Of a DNA stretch of 64,000 nucleotides, positions 45,771 through 57,305 are shown piece by piece. Location of the stretch: assembly GCF_023091745.1 (NCBI RefSeq), contig NC_068930.1, positions 8,392,262 through 8,456,261 of the forward strand, given 5' to 3'. The position numbers were made by a program, and so were the translations under genes. Under the pieces are notes generated by a model. It was given only the letters and a program-made list of their open reading frames with translations. It ran no database searches and was not told the origin of the DNA. The DNA is from Budorcas taxicolor (lineage: Eukaryota; Chordata; Mammalia; Artiodactyla; Bovidae). Within the stretch, counting starts at the first letter, position 1, and every line of letters starts with the position of its first letter.

Positions 45771-46184
45771 ACATTATTCTAAATGAAGTTAAATCACTGT
45801 CTTTGTCACATATTTGTACTGCCTTTAAACTGCTCATGAGCTGATGTCGAAGTATGATCAGTAGATTGGCTTTTCACCTTGGGTTTGATGTAGGTACTAA
45901 AAGTAATTTAATGTAAAAGTCAATCAAATGGGAGTCCTAATTAATGTTTCAACCTTTGGTTGCCATTTTTTGAAAAAAGTAATTGTAGTTTACACTGGGA
46001 AGTGCAACATGGTAGAAGTGACTCTCTGGATCAGTATTCCATTTTACAGTATTACAGGAGCACAGACAGAAACCATTAAAGATTGGGTTGTGGGAGTCAC
46101 TCCTTTTACTTATGAAGTTTACTAGAGAGCTTCTATTCAGCCATTATCCTGAGGCTTTTGGAGCATCAGAGGAAATTTGAGATG

Positions 46185-46400
46185 GGGTACTGGCTCTGAA
46201 ATTAGGCTTTCTGGGTTCTAATACTGATTCTGCCACTTAACTGTCTCCATAATTTGATCTCTTTGTGCCTTAGTTTCCTTATTGTAAAACAGGTGTAGTA
46301 CTTAAGTATCCACCTCTAACAGCTGTTGTGAAGCTATCACTCACTTGAAACAGTTTCTGATACATAGTGGGCACTCAATAAAGTTTAGCAACCATTATCC
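46185..46400 (+). repeat. MIR SINE, nearly complete
   Basis: The blocks appear in MIR order: GGCTCTGAAATTAGGC (46,191), CTGGGTTCTAATACTGATTC, TGCCACTTAACTGTCTCC, TGTGCCTTAGTTTCCTTA, then GTGGGCACTCAATAAAGTTT near the end. One of the best-preserved ancient SINEs in the window. Confidence 0.85.
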
Positions 46401-48477
46401 CTAAATCATTAATTTTGTGTGAGGATGGGTGGGGACCATCTTTTTTATTTGAAAATTGTGGTGACTGTCTTTTTTATATTAAGACTAACATAGTACTATT
46501 AAGATTTGACTGCAAAATTCAAATAGTTTATAGTCCTTAAACAATACAAGAGAGACTTTAAGCAAATTTTGTGCTTGTAATGGGCATGCCTTTAGCCCCC
46601 TAATGTGGGAATTCACGGTCCTCTACCACGAGGCATTTTCTGGAAAAAAAAAAAAAAAAACAACCCTCCAAAAAACACTACTCATTCACTTGTCCTAATT
46701 AGGTCCCTCCTAACATTTGTGTCCTTTCAAGGCTATAGATCTCTTGTCATTTATCCATGATAACTGGATCCACAGCCTGTCAGCATTCTGAGCATCTTTT
46801 CTCAGACACTTTGCTTTATTGGAATCTCTTAAGAGCCTGGTATTTGAGGGGTATGCCTTTCTCCAGACCAGTATGGCAATACAGCTTGAGATGTCCCCAT
46901 CTTGTAACAACCATTCCAGAAAAAAAGTGTGGTTGTTTAATCCCCTAGCTTGTTTTTTCAAGATTTGTTCTTCCTTGCCGTTAGTGTTATAATTGCTTGA
47001 AAACAGGTGCAATTCTCAGTTCTCAATGGGCTGCCATAGATATTTGTTTCAATGCAATTTTGTTTGGCCAGTATTAATATCTTAAAAGACACTAAAATTA
47101 GGAAAGGTTTATGATAGAGTAGAAGCCGCCTCACCTATTATCTTCATTCATTCGTTATCTGCCTGCCATTTGTGGCAGATAGGTCACTCTGTGATAGAAA
47201 ACAGCCAGTTCTTCTCTCCACCCCTAACCCCTCGAAGTGTTTGTTTGTTTACCTAAATTTATTGGCATTCACGTTTTAGTTTTGTGTGTTGAAATGATTG
47301 AACCATTTGCAATGGCCCTTTTTATAGGTTGAAAATAGTTGAAATAGTTTTATTCTCACTTGTGGTAAAATTTAAGAACTCAAGATGTATAGAAATATTA
47401 TCACAGGATATTTTATATATAAAAATCTCAATAGTTTTGTTGGGAAGAAATGTTGTAACTACACTAAAAAGTAAAATAAGCACAATGGAATTCATCTTTG
47501 AAGGAGAATGTGAAAACTAATTTCTGCTGTGTGACAGACAAAATACACCAGACAATTAATGAGATTATTTTATTCACACTGATGCAACAGGGAGAATGTT
47601 TATTAATGGGGAGCCTCTCAAAGAAGGAGAAAATATGGAGTTTATAAAACTGGGAGGTCAGTAAGGAAAGGTGGAGGTGGGTCCTATCACCGGTGGTCAG
47701 CCCTTCCTTAGAACACAGAAGGTGTAGTGCTTCTTAACCATGACTGCTTTCTGGAAGCACAAAGCTCAGGTCAATTTTAACACTGCCGGACGGAACAAGG
47801 TTACTGCTGTTACCATAGTTATGTTTATAAACTGTGTGAGATACGCACCATAGACGTTTGATTTATAACTTTAAAATCTATAGGATTCTTAATATTTCTT
47901 CACTAAAGGACTAGAACAGGGCAGCTTTGCCTTATAAGGGTGACCAGGAGTTGGAAGTCCTTTGAAACAAAGCAAGGGGAAGAACCCACTGCAGAGAGAG
48001 GGCGGAAGACCAGGGGCAAGCCAGCGGACTGTAGTCAAAGTGGGACCCAATGAAGGTGATGGCGCTCCCTCCAAGACTGAAGGTGATGGCGCTCCCTCCA
48101 AGACTGCTTCTGGTGAGCAGGGAAGGGGTGAAAGATGGGCATTTGTCAGTGGGCCAGGCTAAAGGAGAGAATTCCATGGATTTTGTTAAAGGATGCATTT
48201 TAAAAGGACAAAATCATGACCCATGTAAAATGAATGTGGAATGAATTTATTTAACTAACTAAAGAACTAGCCAAATGTCACAACCATTTTAAAAGTTGAT
48301 GAACTGTGAATTTATATAGAGAAGGAGTATTGAAATGAGTTTACAGATGGAAGCAAAACTGGATTTTCCCACTACAGGGAGGGTTGCCCTTTCACCAGAC
48401 AGTTATGGGCATGTCCATAAACAAGAATTATTTGCATTGCTATTAGTTACCTACAATTTACCAAGGTGTAAAATAGT
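46401..48477. other. LINS1 intron 1, mostly unassigned
   Basis: No gene. Position 47,540-48,250 has the look of an interspersed element that I cannot assign to a family. It includes the tandem 27-bp repeat annotated separately. Confidence 0.45.
48052..48105. repeat. Exact 27-bp tandem duplication
   Basis: Two identical adjacent 27-bp units (48,052-48,078 and 48,079-48,105) beginning GAAGGTGATGGCGCTCCC. The unit length is a multiple of three, so the plus-strand reading repeats EGDGAPSKT twice, but the 66-codon frame has no recognised relatives. Confidence 0.95.
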
Positions 48478-48670
48478 GTAAAGGATATGCCTGCCAATGC
48501 AGGAGACACTGATTGGATCCCCGAGTTGGCAAGAGACCCTGGAACAGGAAATGGCAACCCACTCCAATATTCTTGCCCGGGAGATCCCATGGACAGAGGA
48601 GCCTGGTGGGCTGCAGTCCGTGGGGTCACAGAAGAGTCTGACATGACTTAGCAACTAAGCAACAACAACA
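48478..48670 (+). mobile_element. Bov-tA SINE, head lost
   Basis: It starts within the tRNA-derived part (ATGCCTGCCAATGCAGGAGA), followed by the A segment (GGCAACCCACTCCAATATTC; ACAGAGGAGCCTGGTGGGC) and the tail AGCAACAACAACAAAACAG. Confidence 0.9.
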
Positions 48671-49072
48671 AAACAGCTCAAAGGCAGTGACAAGACCAAG
48701 CCCCATTGGATCAAGTAATTCCCAGAGGCCCCATTATTCCATTGAAAGGCTGTTCAGTAGTCTCTCTTGGTCACACCATGGTCTTTAGTTTTTCGTAGCC
48801 ATGCCTGCTCTGTAGTAACTACATGCTTTCTCTAGTAGTCATCTGTCAGTTGTTTACCCATTTTTCTCCTTAAAAGCCATGTCTGATTTTTTCCTTTCTT
48901 TCTGGTCTCCATCAGGTCAAAGGAGTCTGAGATAGCCAGGATATATAAACTTATAACCAACTACAAATACAATTTAGTTTCCTCATGTTTGGATTGCTTT
49001 TGCTTAATATCCTGTCTTTTTCTTGGGATGGCATTAAAATTTTTTTAACTTAATGTTATGAAAATTAATATT

Positions 49073-49393
49073 GAGAGTCCCTTGGACAGCAAGGCAGTCA
49101 GACCAGTTAATCCTAAAGGAAATCAACCCTGAATATTCATAGGAAGGACTGATGCTGAAGCTCCAGTACTTTGGCTACCTGATGAGAAGAGCCAACTCAT
49201 TGGAAAAGACCCTGATGCTGGGAAAAATTGAGGGCAGGAGGAAAAGTGGGTGACTGAGGATGAGATGGTTGGATGGCATCATTGATTCAATGAACATGAG
49301 TTTAAGCAAACTCTGAGAGATGGTGAAGGACAGGGAGGCTGGCAGTCCTGGGGCCCAAAGAGTCAGACGCGACTTAGAGACTGGACAACAGCG
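49073..49393 (+). mobile_element. BovB 3' end, short
   Basis: Last 320 bases of a BovB: GAGAGTCCCTTGGACAGCAAG at the start, then the GATGGCATCATTGATTCAAT block and the terminus GACGCGACTTAGAGACTGG with an ACAACAG tail. Confidence 0.88.
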
Positions 49394-49507
49394 TCACTAA
49401 GTTTAAGTTGGGAGTTAATCGACGTAACGATGATTTAGCCACATAGCATTCTGACATTCGGTTTTGCTCTGTAAGTTGAAGGTGAAAGTTAATGAATTTG
49501 TGTTATG

Positions 49508-49690
49508 GGCCAAGTGGTTCTCAACCTAGACAATTTTGCCCCACCCCCAACCCCCGGGGCCTGCTACTGACATCTAATCAGTAGAGGCCAGAAATGCTGC
49601 TCAACTTCCTACAATGCATAAGACAGCCCACCAAAGCAAAATTACCCAGTTCTTACTGTTAATCATGCCAATGTTGAGAAACCCTAATAG
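49508..49690. repeat. Short hAT-Charlie type element
   Basis: Ends AGTGGTTCTCAACCTAG and GTTGAGAAACCCTA are inverted copies of each other. The interior (AATTTTGCCCCACCCCC; AGAGGCCAGAAATGCTGC; CCTACAATGCATAAGACAGC) is that of a common non-autonomous mammalian hAT element. Confidence 0.7.
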
Positions 49691-50034
49691 CCCATTGAAG
49701 AAGGTTAGAGGAAAGCTGATTGCTATGATAAAACTAAAAATAATTTTATGGTCTTAAATCTGTATGAAAAACATACATTTTGTTTTTATACGTTAAAAAT
49801 AATGTTATTACCAATTTTCCATATTTAAAAATTACGCACTCAGTATTACCTTTAACTTGAGAGACTAAATAAATAGAAAGAGATGCTTTTCCATTAGAAG
49901 GAGAGGGTGAGACGACTTGAGAGAGTGGCATTGAAACACCTACATTAACATATGTAAATTAGACACCTAGCAGGAAGTTGCTAGGTAACGCAGCCTAGAG
50001 GGGTGGCTGGGGTAGGAGGTTCCAGAGGGAGGGG

Positions 50035-50125
50035 ATATTTGTATACTTAATGGCTGACTCACACTGCTGTACAGCAGAACCCTACACAACCTTGTAAAGC
50101 AATTATCCTCCAATTAAGGAAACAG
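50035..50125 (+). repeat. L1 3' tail fragment
   Basis: TGGCTGACTCACACTGCTGT, GTACAGCAGAACCCTACAC and GTAAAGCAATTATCCTCCAA match the common 3' tail of ruminant L1 copies. It ends about 60 bases before the LINS1 acceptor at 50,186. Confidence 0.7.
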
Positions 50126-50186
50126 GTGCCTTTCCTTTGTAATGTGTATAACACTTGCACTTTTAAAATTACTTTTCCTATTTTAG

Positions 50187-50687
50187 GTTTTACCGAAGAA
50201 ACATCTTAGAGATCCATCACATTTCCAAGGTTAACATTTACAATTTGGAGTTGTTGACCTTCTTATAAGAAAGATTTTGGCCATCAAAATGAAAACTTTA
50301 TTTGAAGTTTTAGAACAGTTATACAAGAAGGTACTTCTCGGAGCCACACTTGAAAATGACAGCCATGATTACGTCTTTTATCTCTACCCAGCATTTTCAG
50401 ATCAAGGTTGTTCTACAACCACCTCCTCAGACTGCTCAAACGCCCTTGATGTTCAGGACAAGCAGGAGCCATCCTCTGTCAGTTTGCCTACCTTTTCTGT
50501 AGCACCTGTGTGTTTGCAGAGACATTCTCAGATGAGCAGTACTGGAGAAATAATGCTCCTTCAGTTAACAGTGATCAAAGTGATGATAACCCGAATATTG
50601 TCTGTGGAAACTGAATTCCATGCAAAGGAGAAATACAGAGATATAATTAAAATTCTTTTAAAATCATCTGACATCGAATCTCAATTG
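50187..50687 (+). CDS. LINS1: LINS1 exon with start codon (residues 1-133)
   Basis: Acceptor TTTTAG ends at 50,186. About 100 bases of 5' untranslated sequence precede the ATG at 50,289, so the coding part is 50,289-50,687. It ends with a whole codon (Leu133) before the donor GTAAGC. The protein segment from GATLENDSHDY to KILLKSSDIESQL is family-typical. Confidence 0.93.
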
Positions 50688-53600
50688 GTAAGCCCATTTA
50701 CTTTGTGTGTGTGTGTTTTTTTAAGATCTATATTTTTGAAATAAAAGTTTTAAAACAGCAACAGTAGGTAAATGTATTTATTTTCCTATAGACCTGTATG
50801 TTCCAAAACTCGGAAAAATTGTTATCTCACATGGCTGCAAAGTGCCTTGCACTAATTCTGTATTTCCAACTGAAGGAAAAGGTAAGATAAGTAATCAAAT
50901 TATGTTACTATTACTTTTATATTTTCTTTAAAATTGATCTCTGGCATTCAGTTTTTTATCAATAAAATATTTGCTCATGTAGTGTGTAAATCCACAAACG
51001 TAAGAATAGAATAGTATGTTGGTGACTTATTTCAAGGATTAGAGTCTTAAAATACGTTATAAATCATTACAGATAAGAGTCTCAACTCAAAAGATAGACT
51101 GCAAGTCACAGAGTCCATAACTGTTCAGATTCTCAAAGGAGTAGGTGGGCCTCCTTCCTCCCTTCCAAAAACAAGGCTTAGGAGGCCCTGCTTGAGACTA
51201 AGACCATTTTCATAGGTTTAATATAAATTCTAAGAATGGTCCTCAGCATAATGAAAAAATATGAACAAATTAATCATTTTTCTTTTATCTCTGAAGTAGT
51301 TAATAAATATATCTAAACATTTCCTGACTTCTTTTAGCTGTAATTGCTTGTTCCTTTCTTAAAACAGCATTCTTTCCTGAATACAAAAAGGTGGTATGTA
51401 CAATAGAACATTTGGAAAAAGGGAAAATGTATAAAGACCAAAATAAAAATTTCGTATCATTCCAGCCACCAGAGATAATAACCACTGCTATATTTCATGT
51501 TCCTTCTTGGTTTTTTATTTCTATGGTGTATTAAATTTCTTGACTTAAGGAATACTGGGATATTTATGTCCTTGTTATAGCAAATATTATACTTTTTTTT
51601 TGAAACAAAGTAAACAATGTTGTGTAGAATTGTGTATAATAGATAATTTGTAATGGCAAAGAAAATGTTGTATTACAGCTTACTACTTAAAAATTTTTTT
51701 CTCACTTATAGATAACATTGAGTAATTCCTGGATTTCTTTTTGCCAAAAAAATATTTCTGAATATTCTGAAAGTAATAAAGTAGTATACTGCCTCTGGAT
51801 ACTTACCTTTGTAATTAAAGAAATCTTTAAAGATACATCTTCACAAAAAACAGGTATGAACTGTGTTCCCCAATAAACAATTGTCATTGTCTTGTTCCCA
51901 GGGAGCGTTATATTTTTGTGAGTAAAACTTATTTTACAATCTCTGATTGTTTTGAAGCATGAAAAACTAGAAAACCATGCCCAATAGTCTTTGATTGAGG
52001 GTACCTTTTTAAAAGGAAAAATGTAAAACTTCACTATTACTGGATTTCCCTGGTGGCTCAGACAATAAAGCGTCTGCCTACAATGTGGGAGACCTGGGTT
52101 CAATCCCTGGGTCAGGAAGATCTCTTGGAGAAAGAAATGGCAACCCACTCCAGTATTCTCACCTGGAAAATCCCATGGACTGAGGAACCTGGTAAGCTAT
52201 AGTCCATGGGGTTGCAAAGAGTCAGACAAGACTGAGCAACTTCACTTTATTTTCACTATTATTAAAAATTGAAATTAAAGCTTTTCATTTTTATATGTCC
52301 TTTGCATAGTCTGATGTTACTGCTATTTGTAAAATGGATATTAGCCATGATTATTAGCTGTTAGCATGTTTATCTTCATTTGTTTGTGTTAGAGGTAAAT
52401 AATCCAATCCATTTTCTCATCTTCCAAAATGATGATAATTTTAAAAATTGTAAAATTGTGTTTTAAGAAAACTTTGTTTTTCCTGTTGCTTATAATTACT
52501 ATTTTTATAATTGCAGAAATTCTAAAACAGTTCCTGACTCCTTTTGACACTCTTTTTGAAGTCTTTTACAATTCCTTATTTTCTCAGCATTTTGAAAACC
52601 ACCAAGGTGCTTCTAATAAACTAATAAACAGTTTGATATGTTTCCTGGAATTGCTTGAACTTCTTATAGCCTCTAGAATCTACCTGAAGTTACATTTCAC
52701 TTGCCAGAGGATTTTATTTTTGAAACCTTCTTGTGTGTTTGATGTTATTACCTGGCCTGTTCAGGCTTTTGTCAAAAGGAAGTTGATCGTCTTCATCAAA
52801 AAGTGCCTTCTGTGCAAAGTGGGTGAAGACCTTTGTCGGGGATCTGTCGCTGTCTTCATGCCACCAGATAATCCTTTGGATGTGGACCTGTTGGCTTTGG
52901 CCAGTGCTGTTCTGCAAGCTGTGGATTTGGGCTTGTTGAGGATGCTGTCTGTTCGTGGAAAACATTCCTGCTTTGGAGGTGGTGAAGTCCTAGCTGGATA
53001 TGAGCATGCCCCTGGTCCAGATCATGTGATTCTTAGAGCATTGAGCTTACTTATCATAAGATCCTTAGAAATCAAGTTTCAAAATTGTGCTTCAGCTAAT
53101 GAAATGAAAGGTAACTTTCTGAATGCCTTTTGTATGTAAAGCAATGGATAATTATTTACTGAAGTAAAATTATTCATAATTATCAAAGCTCAGAATTGTA
53201 ATTTCACTAACTTAAGTTATATCTTATTCTAGTTATAATTTATTAAGTTTTCTTCCAATAAAGATAAAAATTATCTTTTAAAAAGTTTCATTTTTGTGTG
53301 CTAAACTGAATTTGCATAACATAGTTAATAACTGTAGTTAAAAGAAACAGATAATTGAGTCTCTTCAAAGTAAGCAGTGTTAGTCAATTCATGTTCAGAT
53401 ATTTGTGGTATATTATTCATATTTTCCTTCACAAAATTGGTATATCTACTAATACCGAGTTTTGATAATTAGGAGTTGAATTAAACTAATGTAGGGTGTA
53501 ATCTCTTGCCTGGAAAATCCCATGGGTGGCGGAGCCTGGTAGGCTGCAGTCCATGGGGTCGCTAAGAGTCAGACACTGGCTGTGCGACTTCACTTTCACT

Positions 53601-53734
53601 TTTCGCTTTCATGCATTGGAGAAGGAAATGGCAGCCCACTCCAGTACTCTTGCCTGGAGAATCCCAGGGATCGGGGAGCCTAGTTGGCTTCCATCTATAG
53701 GATTGCACAGAGTTGGACGCGACTGAAGCGACTT

Positions 53735-53770
<36 letters not shown>

Positions 53771-56700
53771 GTGTAATCCTGTGCAGTTGTCATTTACAAC
53801 ACTAGATGGCGTTGGTTACATAAATCAAGGGTTTTAAATTGCAGTTAAAATGCCTCAAAACCTTTTTGACTTTTGTGCTCAATAGTAGTACTTTCTCTTA
53901 ATGCTTTAAAAAACTTTAAACAAAAACTTTTTCTGCTAGTATTTTGAAGACAAATTATTTTTGTTTGGTTGTATTGTTGCCTCTAGTACAAACATTGTGG
54001 CATCCAGTGAAGCAATTTCTGTTGTCTACTATTTATCCATTTATATGTTTTTAGCAAGAATTCCTGTAACTTTTATTTCTCAGAGATACTAGCTATTTGA
54101 CACTGTGGCAAACAGATGATCTGGCTATACATTTTAACTATATCCTACCAAGTAGGTTTTTTTCTTTTTTCGCTGAAGCTCAGTTTCCTAATATACAGAG
54201 TAGAGATAATCCCTAACTTAAACTTTTGAACGTGTGAAATATGATAATACATTTTAAAGTACTCTAGATGTTATAAATGTATGTGAATAGGTAAGTTATT
54301 ATAAATGCATTCATAAACTGTTGTTTTCTCTTTAAATTTTTCGGTTTTTGAAGTTGATTACCAGAGGTTCATGTCTGAGTTGCTGACCTTCTTAAAGCCT
54401 CACCTTCAGCCCTCTCTGCAATCACACAATCTCTGTGAGTGGTTGTCTAGGGTCTTCATAGAACAAGATGATGACATGCTGGAGGCTGCCAAAGCATTGC
54501 TGGGCATCTACCTGAAGTTGACCAGGTTTGTATATTTTAAAATAATTATACTAACTAACATGGCCAGGAAAGCAGAAACATTTTTAATAATGTATTGGAC
54601 TTACAGTTTACTTTCCATCATTAGGGGAAAAAATCCCTAACAATTTTGTGGTTTCCTTATAAGTTCCAATTCCTTTAACACTGCCCTACATGAAAATAGA
54701 TTACATTTGAGTTCTCATTATGAAAACTTGAATGGCTAAGCAGATCTAGGAATTAGCACTAAACTGAGATTAGACAATATGGATTCTGGCTGAGTCTCCA
54801 TCTTTGCTTTACCTGTGTGATCAAGAATAAGTTAATACCATTGTCTGAGTCACAATTTAATTGATGTTTGAAACTCTTTTCACCCTTAAGACTAATCTGT
54901 CTGTATTGAACTTCTGTAAGGTGATTTTTGCCTTTGTAAAGCTGAATTCAAACTTGTAAGTAATCAAAGGAACTTGTAAATTTTCGTTTTAATATACATT
55001 TGAATTGGTACTAATATCATCTTGAGGCAGATATCTGAAATTGATTGTGAAGTTATGTTACTGATGACATTTTATACTGATCCTATTTCTGTTTATTAAA
55101 AGATCTGTACTTGGGTCATATGTTATGGCAAATATCTGTAATTGGTTATGAAGTTAATAACTGATGACCTTTTACAGTATTTCTGCTTCTGCTTTATTAA
55201 AACCGTGAAGTATTTGCTTTATTTCCATTTCTTTCTTGGCTTCAGAGAAAGGGATTTCTTACTAATGGTTGTCGGTGTAGTGTTGTGCTGCCAGTTCTTA
55301 CTTGTATTATGACACTTCTGGCAGTGACTGCTTTCAGACTATAAGTGTTTGGGGCCAATTTTCAAAAGGTTCTAATCAAGAACACAGAATGCATGCATGT
55401 GATTTGAATTAGGCTTAGAAACGGTCAAATACAAATTCAGTCTGAATACACATGCCTTGAAGAATATAGTCATATTCAAAGCTGACTTCTTACGCCTCAG
55501 GAAAAGAGGAAGCTTCTGAATTAAATTCATTTTGCACGTGAATTTCTAATTTTCTTGAATTTCGTGTGATCACAGAGGCCTGTGCTCATGTCATATGTAT
55601 TTTTTAATGTAACTGAATTGGTTAAGATGGTTGTAAATGATAAAAATCTATATAAACTAGTCAAAGCCAAAAAAGGAATTTACTTCCTGGGAACTCCAAG
55701 GAATCAAGTTGGCATCAGGTGTAACTGTGCATGACTTAAATCATGTCACTGATTATTTCTCTTTGTTTCTGTCTCATAGCTTTGAATTCATTCTCAAGCA
55801 GGGCAACCAGCAGTGCCAGACTGACAGCAACCTTACAGTTAAGATCTTTAATAGTGCCAGCAGAAATCCCGGAGGAGATCTGATTAGCCTGCATGAGTCA
55901 CAGATTCATGTTGAAATCATGGTGGCTAGGACCATGGGTACTCTGATTAGTTAGCCTGGGTCACATGCCCACCCCTCTTAAGACAAGTGTGGAAGGAAAG
56001 GAAGGAGGTTAATTCTCACCTTACCGTGTAAAATTAGTTACCTGTAGGAATAAGAGACTCTGATGTCAATAGACAGGAAGATGGAGGACGTTTGTTGGAC
56101 GGATACAAACTAGAACTACCAAAGTCAAAGGGTATTATTTATTTTATTGGATCAGGTTTGTATAGAGTCTGTAGAGAAAGAGATTGTTTTGAATTTTTTT
56201 CTTTCAAAAATAAAGCATAGATTAAAAAATAATGTGGCAGAATTTATGGTATGTGAATTATATCTGTCAAAATCTATATTTTATAGAGTCATTAATCTGG
56301 AGTGTCTGTTATTTTCAGAGAATGTGAAGCTACTGAAAGCTTGACCCAAGAAACAGAAATGTGGAGCCATCACACACATGAAAATGGCTATAATCCACAC
56401 TGTATTTTTTTATTTTTATTAAAAAATATAGGATTTGATTCTACTGTTCTTCTTGATTTTTTGATTTCATCAGAAACTTGTTTTCTTGAATATTTTGTTA
56501 TATACTTAAAATTATTGCAAAAAGACTGGGATAATTTTTTCACCATTTGCAAATATTTTGATGTAACTGAATCTAAAGATAACATACATATTTGTTGTTG
56601 TACCTCCTCACTTGTCCAAGATAGAAACAGCAACTCAACAGAAGCTAGTCCTTTGGCTGTTCTTGGTAGTCACACAAATGCTCATTCTTGGGTCTCCTGG

Positions 56701-57204
56701 ACTTCTGCTGCTTTTTCTGAACCACTGAACCATGGTGTAACGTTGGAGAAGGCCCACACCAAGCTCCAGGCTAATTGTCTTTCTACCCCAGGAGCTCCTC
56801 AAAGTCTGGTAGATTATGACAGCTCTGATGATTCTGAAGAAGGATCCACAAGCCTGTGTTTAGTAAACAGTAGACTAACATCTTCACACCAAGAAGCAAC
56901 GAAGAAAACTCAGGACACATTTGGAGTAAGTGGGGATAAAAAAGAACTTAGCCCAGAGTCTCAGTCAAGGCCTCTGGTTACTGAAGAATCTAATACCCGG
57001 TTCTCTGTTTATTGTGATGGAGCCCCAAATAACACTGCTTCTGAAGTGGGAATGTCTTACAGAACAGTAAAGTGCTTTGAAGAGCTACAAGGTGCCATTT
57101 ACCGTTTGCAGAAGAAAAGTCTGTTCCCATATAATCCAACAGCACTTCTGAAGTTGTTAAAACATATTGAGACAATATATAATAAAAGTATGACCCCTTT
57201 GTAA
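50289..57204 (+). CDS. LINS1: LINS1, Lines homolog 1 (complete spliced coding region)
   Basis: Six coding exons: 50,289-50,687, 50,792-50,881, 51,712-51,853, 52,517-53,110, 54,354-54,525 and 56,319-57,204. All have AG acceptors and GT donors, and they join in frame to 2,283 bases, a 760-residue protein plus stop. The known human protein has about 757. The product matches the LINES family (Drosophila segment-polarity protein Lines, which modifies Wingless signalling). In human, loss of LINS1 causes recessive intellectual disability; the molecular activity is unsettled. Seen: a start MKTLFEVLEQLYKKVLLGAT with A at -3 of the ATG; a central mostly helical part rich in Leu (residues 211-465); an acidic serine cluster DYDSSDDSEE near 631-640; and the conserved C-terminal LFPYNPTALLKLLK (about 736-749). 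No signal peptide or clear membrane segment is seen. Driven from the CpG island shared with ASB7. A TTG-started frame upstream (50,277) is not the start. Confidence 0.95.
50792..50881 (+). CDS. LINS1: LINS1 exon (residues 134-163)
   Basis: Exactly 30 codons, phase 0 at both ends, reading TCMFQNSEKLLSHMAAKCLA onward to QLKEK. Acceptor CCTATAG, donor GTAAGA. Too short to be found as an open frame; it is identified by splice sites and by continuity with the known protein. Confidence 0.92.
51712..51853 (+). CDS. LINS1: LINS1 exon (residues 164-210 plus one base)
   Basis: Reads ITLSNSWISFCQKNISEYSE to DTSSQKT and then one base, which is completed by the next exon to Glu. Acceptor CACTTATAG, donor GTATGA. 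Phase 1 at the 3' end. Confidence 0.92.
52040..52251 (+). mobile_element. Bov-tA SINE in LINS1 intron
   Basis: From TGGATTTCCCTGGTGGCTCAG to GACTGAGCAAC. Flanking TTCACTATTA at 52,030-52,039 and 52,252-52,261 is an exact ten-base target duplication. Confidence 0.95.
52517..53110 (+). CDS. LINS1: LINS1 exon (residues 211-408)
   Basis: 594 bases after the acceptor ATAATTGCAG. It opens EILKQFLTPFDTLFEVFYNS and includes RIYLKLHFTCQRILFLKPSC and KKCLLCKVGEDLCRGSV, the best-conserved core of the family. It ends EMK plus one base before the donor GTAACT. The upstream part of the 236-codon open frame (52,429-52,516) is intron. Confidence 0.94.
53504..53767 (+). mobile_element. BOV-A2 SINE with CAG tail in LINS1 intron
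   Basis: A 5'-truncated dimer of A units; the second unit begins after GCATTGGAGAAGGAAATGGC at 53,613. It ends GACTGAAGCGACTTAG(CAG)n. AGGGTGTAATC at 53,493-53,503 and 53,768-53,778 is an exact 11-base target duplication. Confidence 0.95.
53737..53769 (+). repeat. (CAG)11 microsatellite
   Basis: Eleven uninterrupted CAG units form the tail of the BOV-A2 element. It is in an intron, so it is not translated. BOV-A2 tails are a known source of CAG/AGC microsatellites in ruminants. Confidence 0.97.
54354..54525 (+). CDS. LINS1: LINS1 exon (residues 409-465)
   Basis: Reads (V)DYQRFMSELLTFLKPHL through WLSRVFIEQDDDMLEAAKAL to LKLT and two bases. The acceptor is GTTTTTGAAG, weak in its last bases but with a pyrimidine-rich tract in front. 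The donor is GTTTGT, a less common form. Confidence 0.9.
54526..56318. other. Last LINS1 intron, unassigned
   Basis: AT-rich intron. Short open frames (for example 55,709-55,954) have no family resemblance. No recent Bov repeat was recognised here. Confidence 0.5.
56319..57204 (+). CDS. LINS1: LINS1 last coding exon (residues 466-760)
   Basis: After the acceptor TTATTTTCAG the frame runs RECEATESLTQETEMWSHH to the stop TAA at 57,202-57,204. It contains GFDSTVLLDFLISSETCFLE (conserved), a less conserved Ser-rich stretch (about residues 560-700), the acidic patch near 631 and the conserved C-terminus. This exon holds almost 40% of the protein. Confidence 0.95.
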
Positions 57205-57305
57205 AACACTGACATTTTATTTCCAGGAACTGTTTTTCCTCAATATAATTGTGCCTTACTGAGATAACAGTATTAAAAATAATAAATAAACCTCAAAAGA
57301 GTTCT
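57205..57305 (+). terminator. LINS1: LINS1 3' UTR with polyadenylation signal
   Basis: AATAAA at 57,281-57,286 lies 77 bases after the stop codon; cleavage would be expected at about 57,300. A longer 3' UTR using a later signal cannot be excluded. Confidence 0.7.

Noticed and set aside
47540..48250. Endogenous retroviral LTR
   Set aside because: Considered because the sequence looks like an interspersed element, but no TG..CA ends, primer-binding site or polyadenylation layout could be shown.
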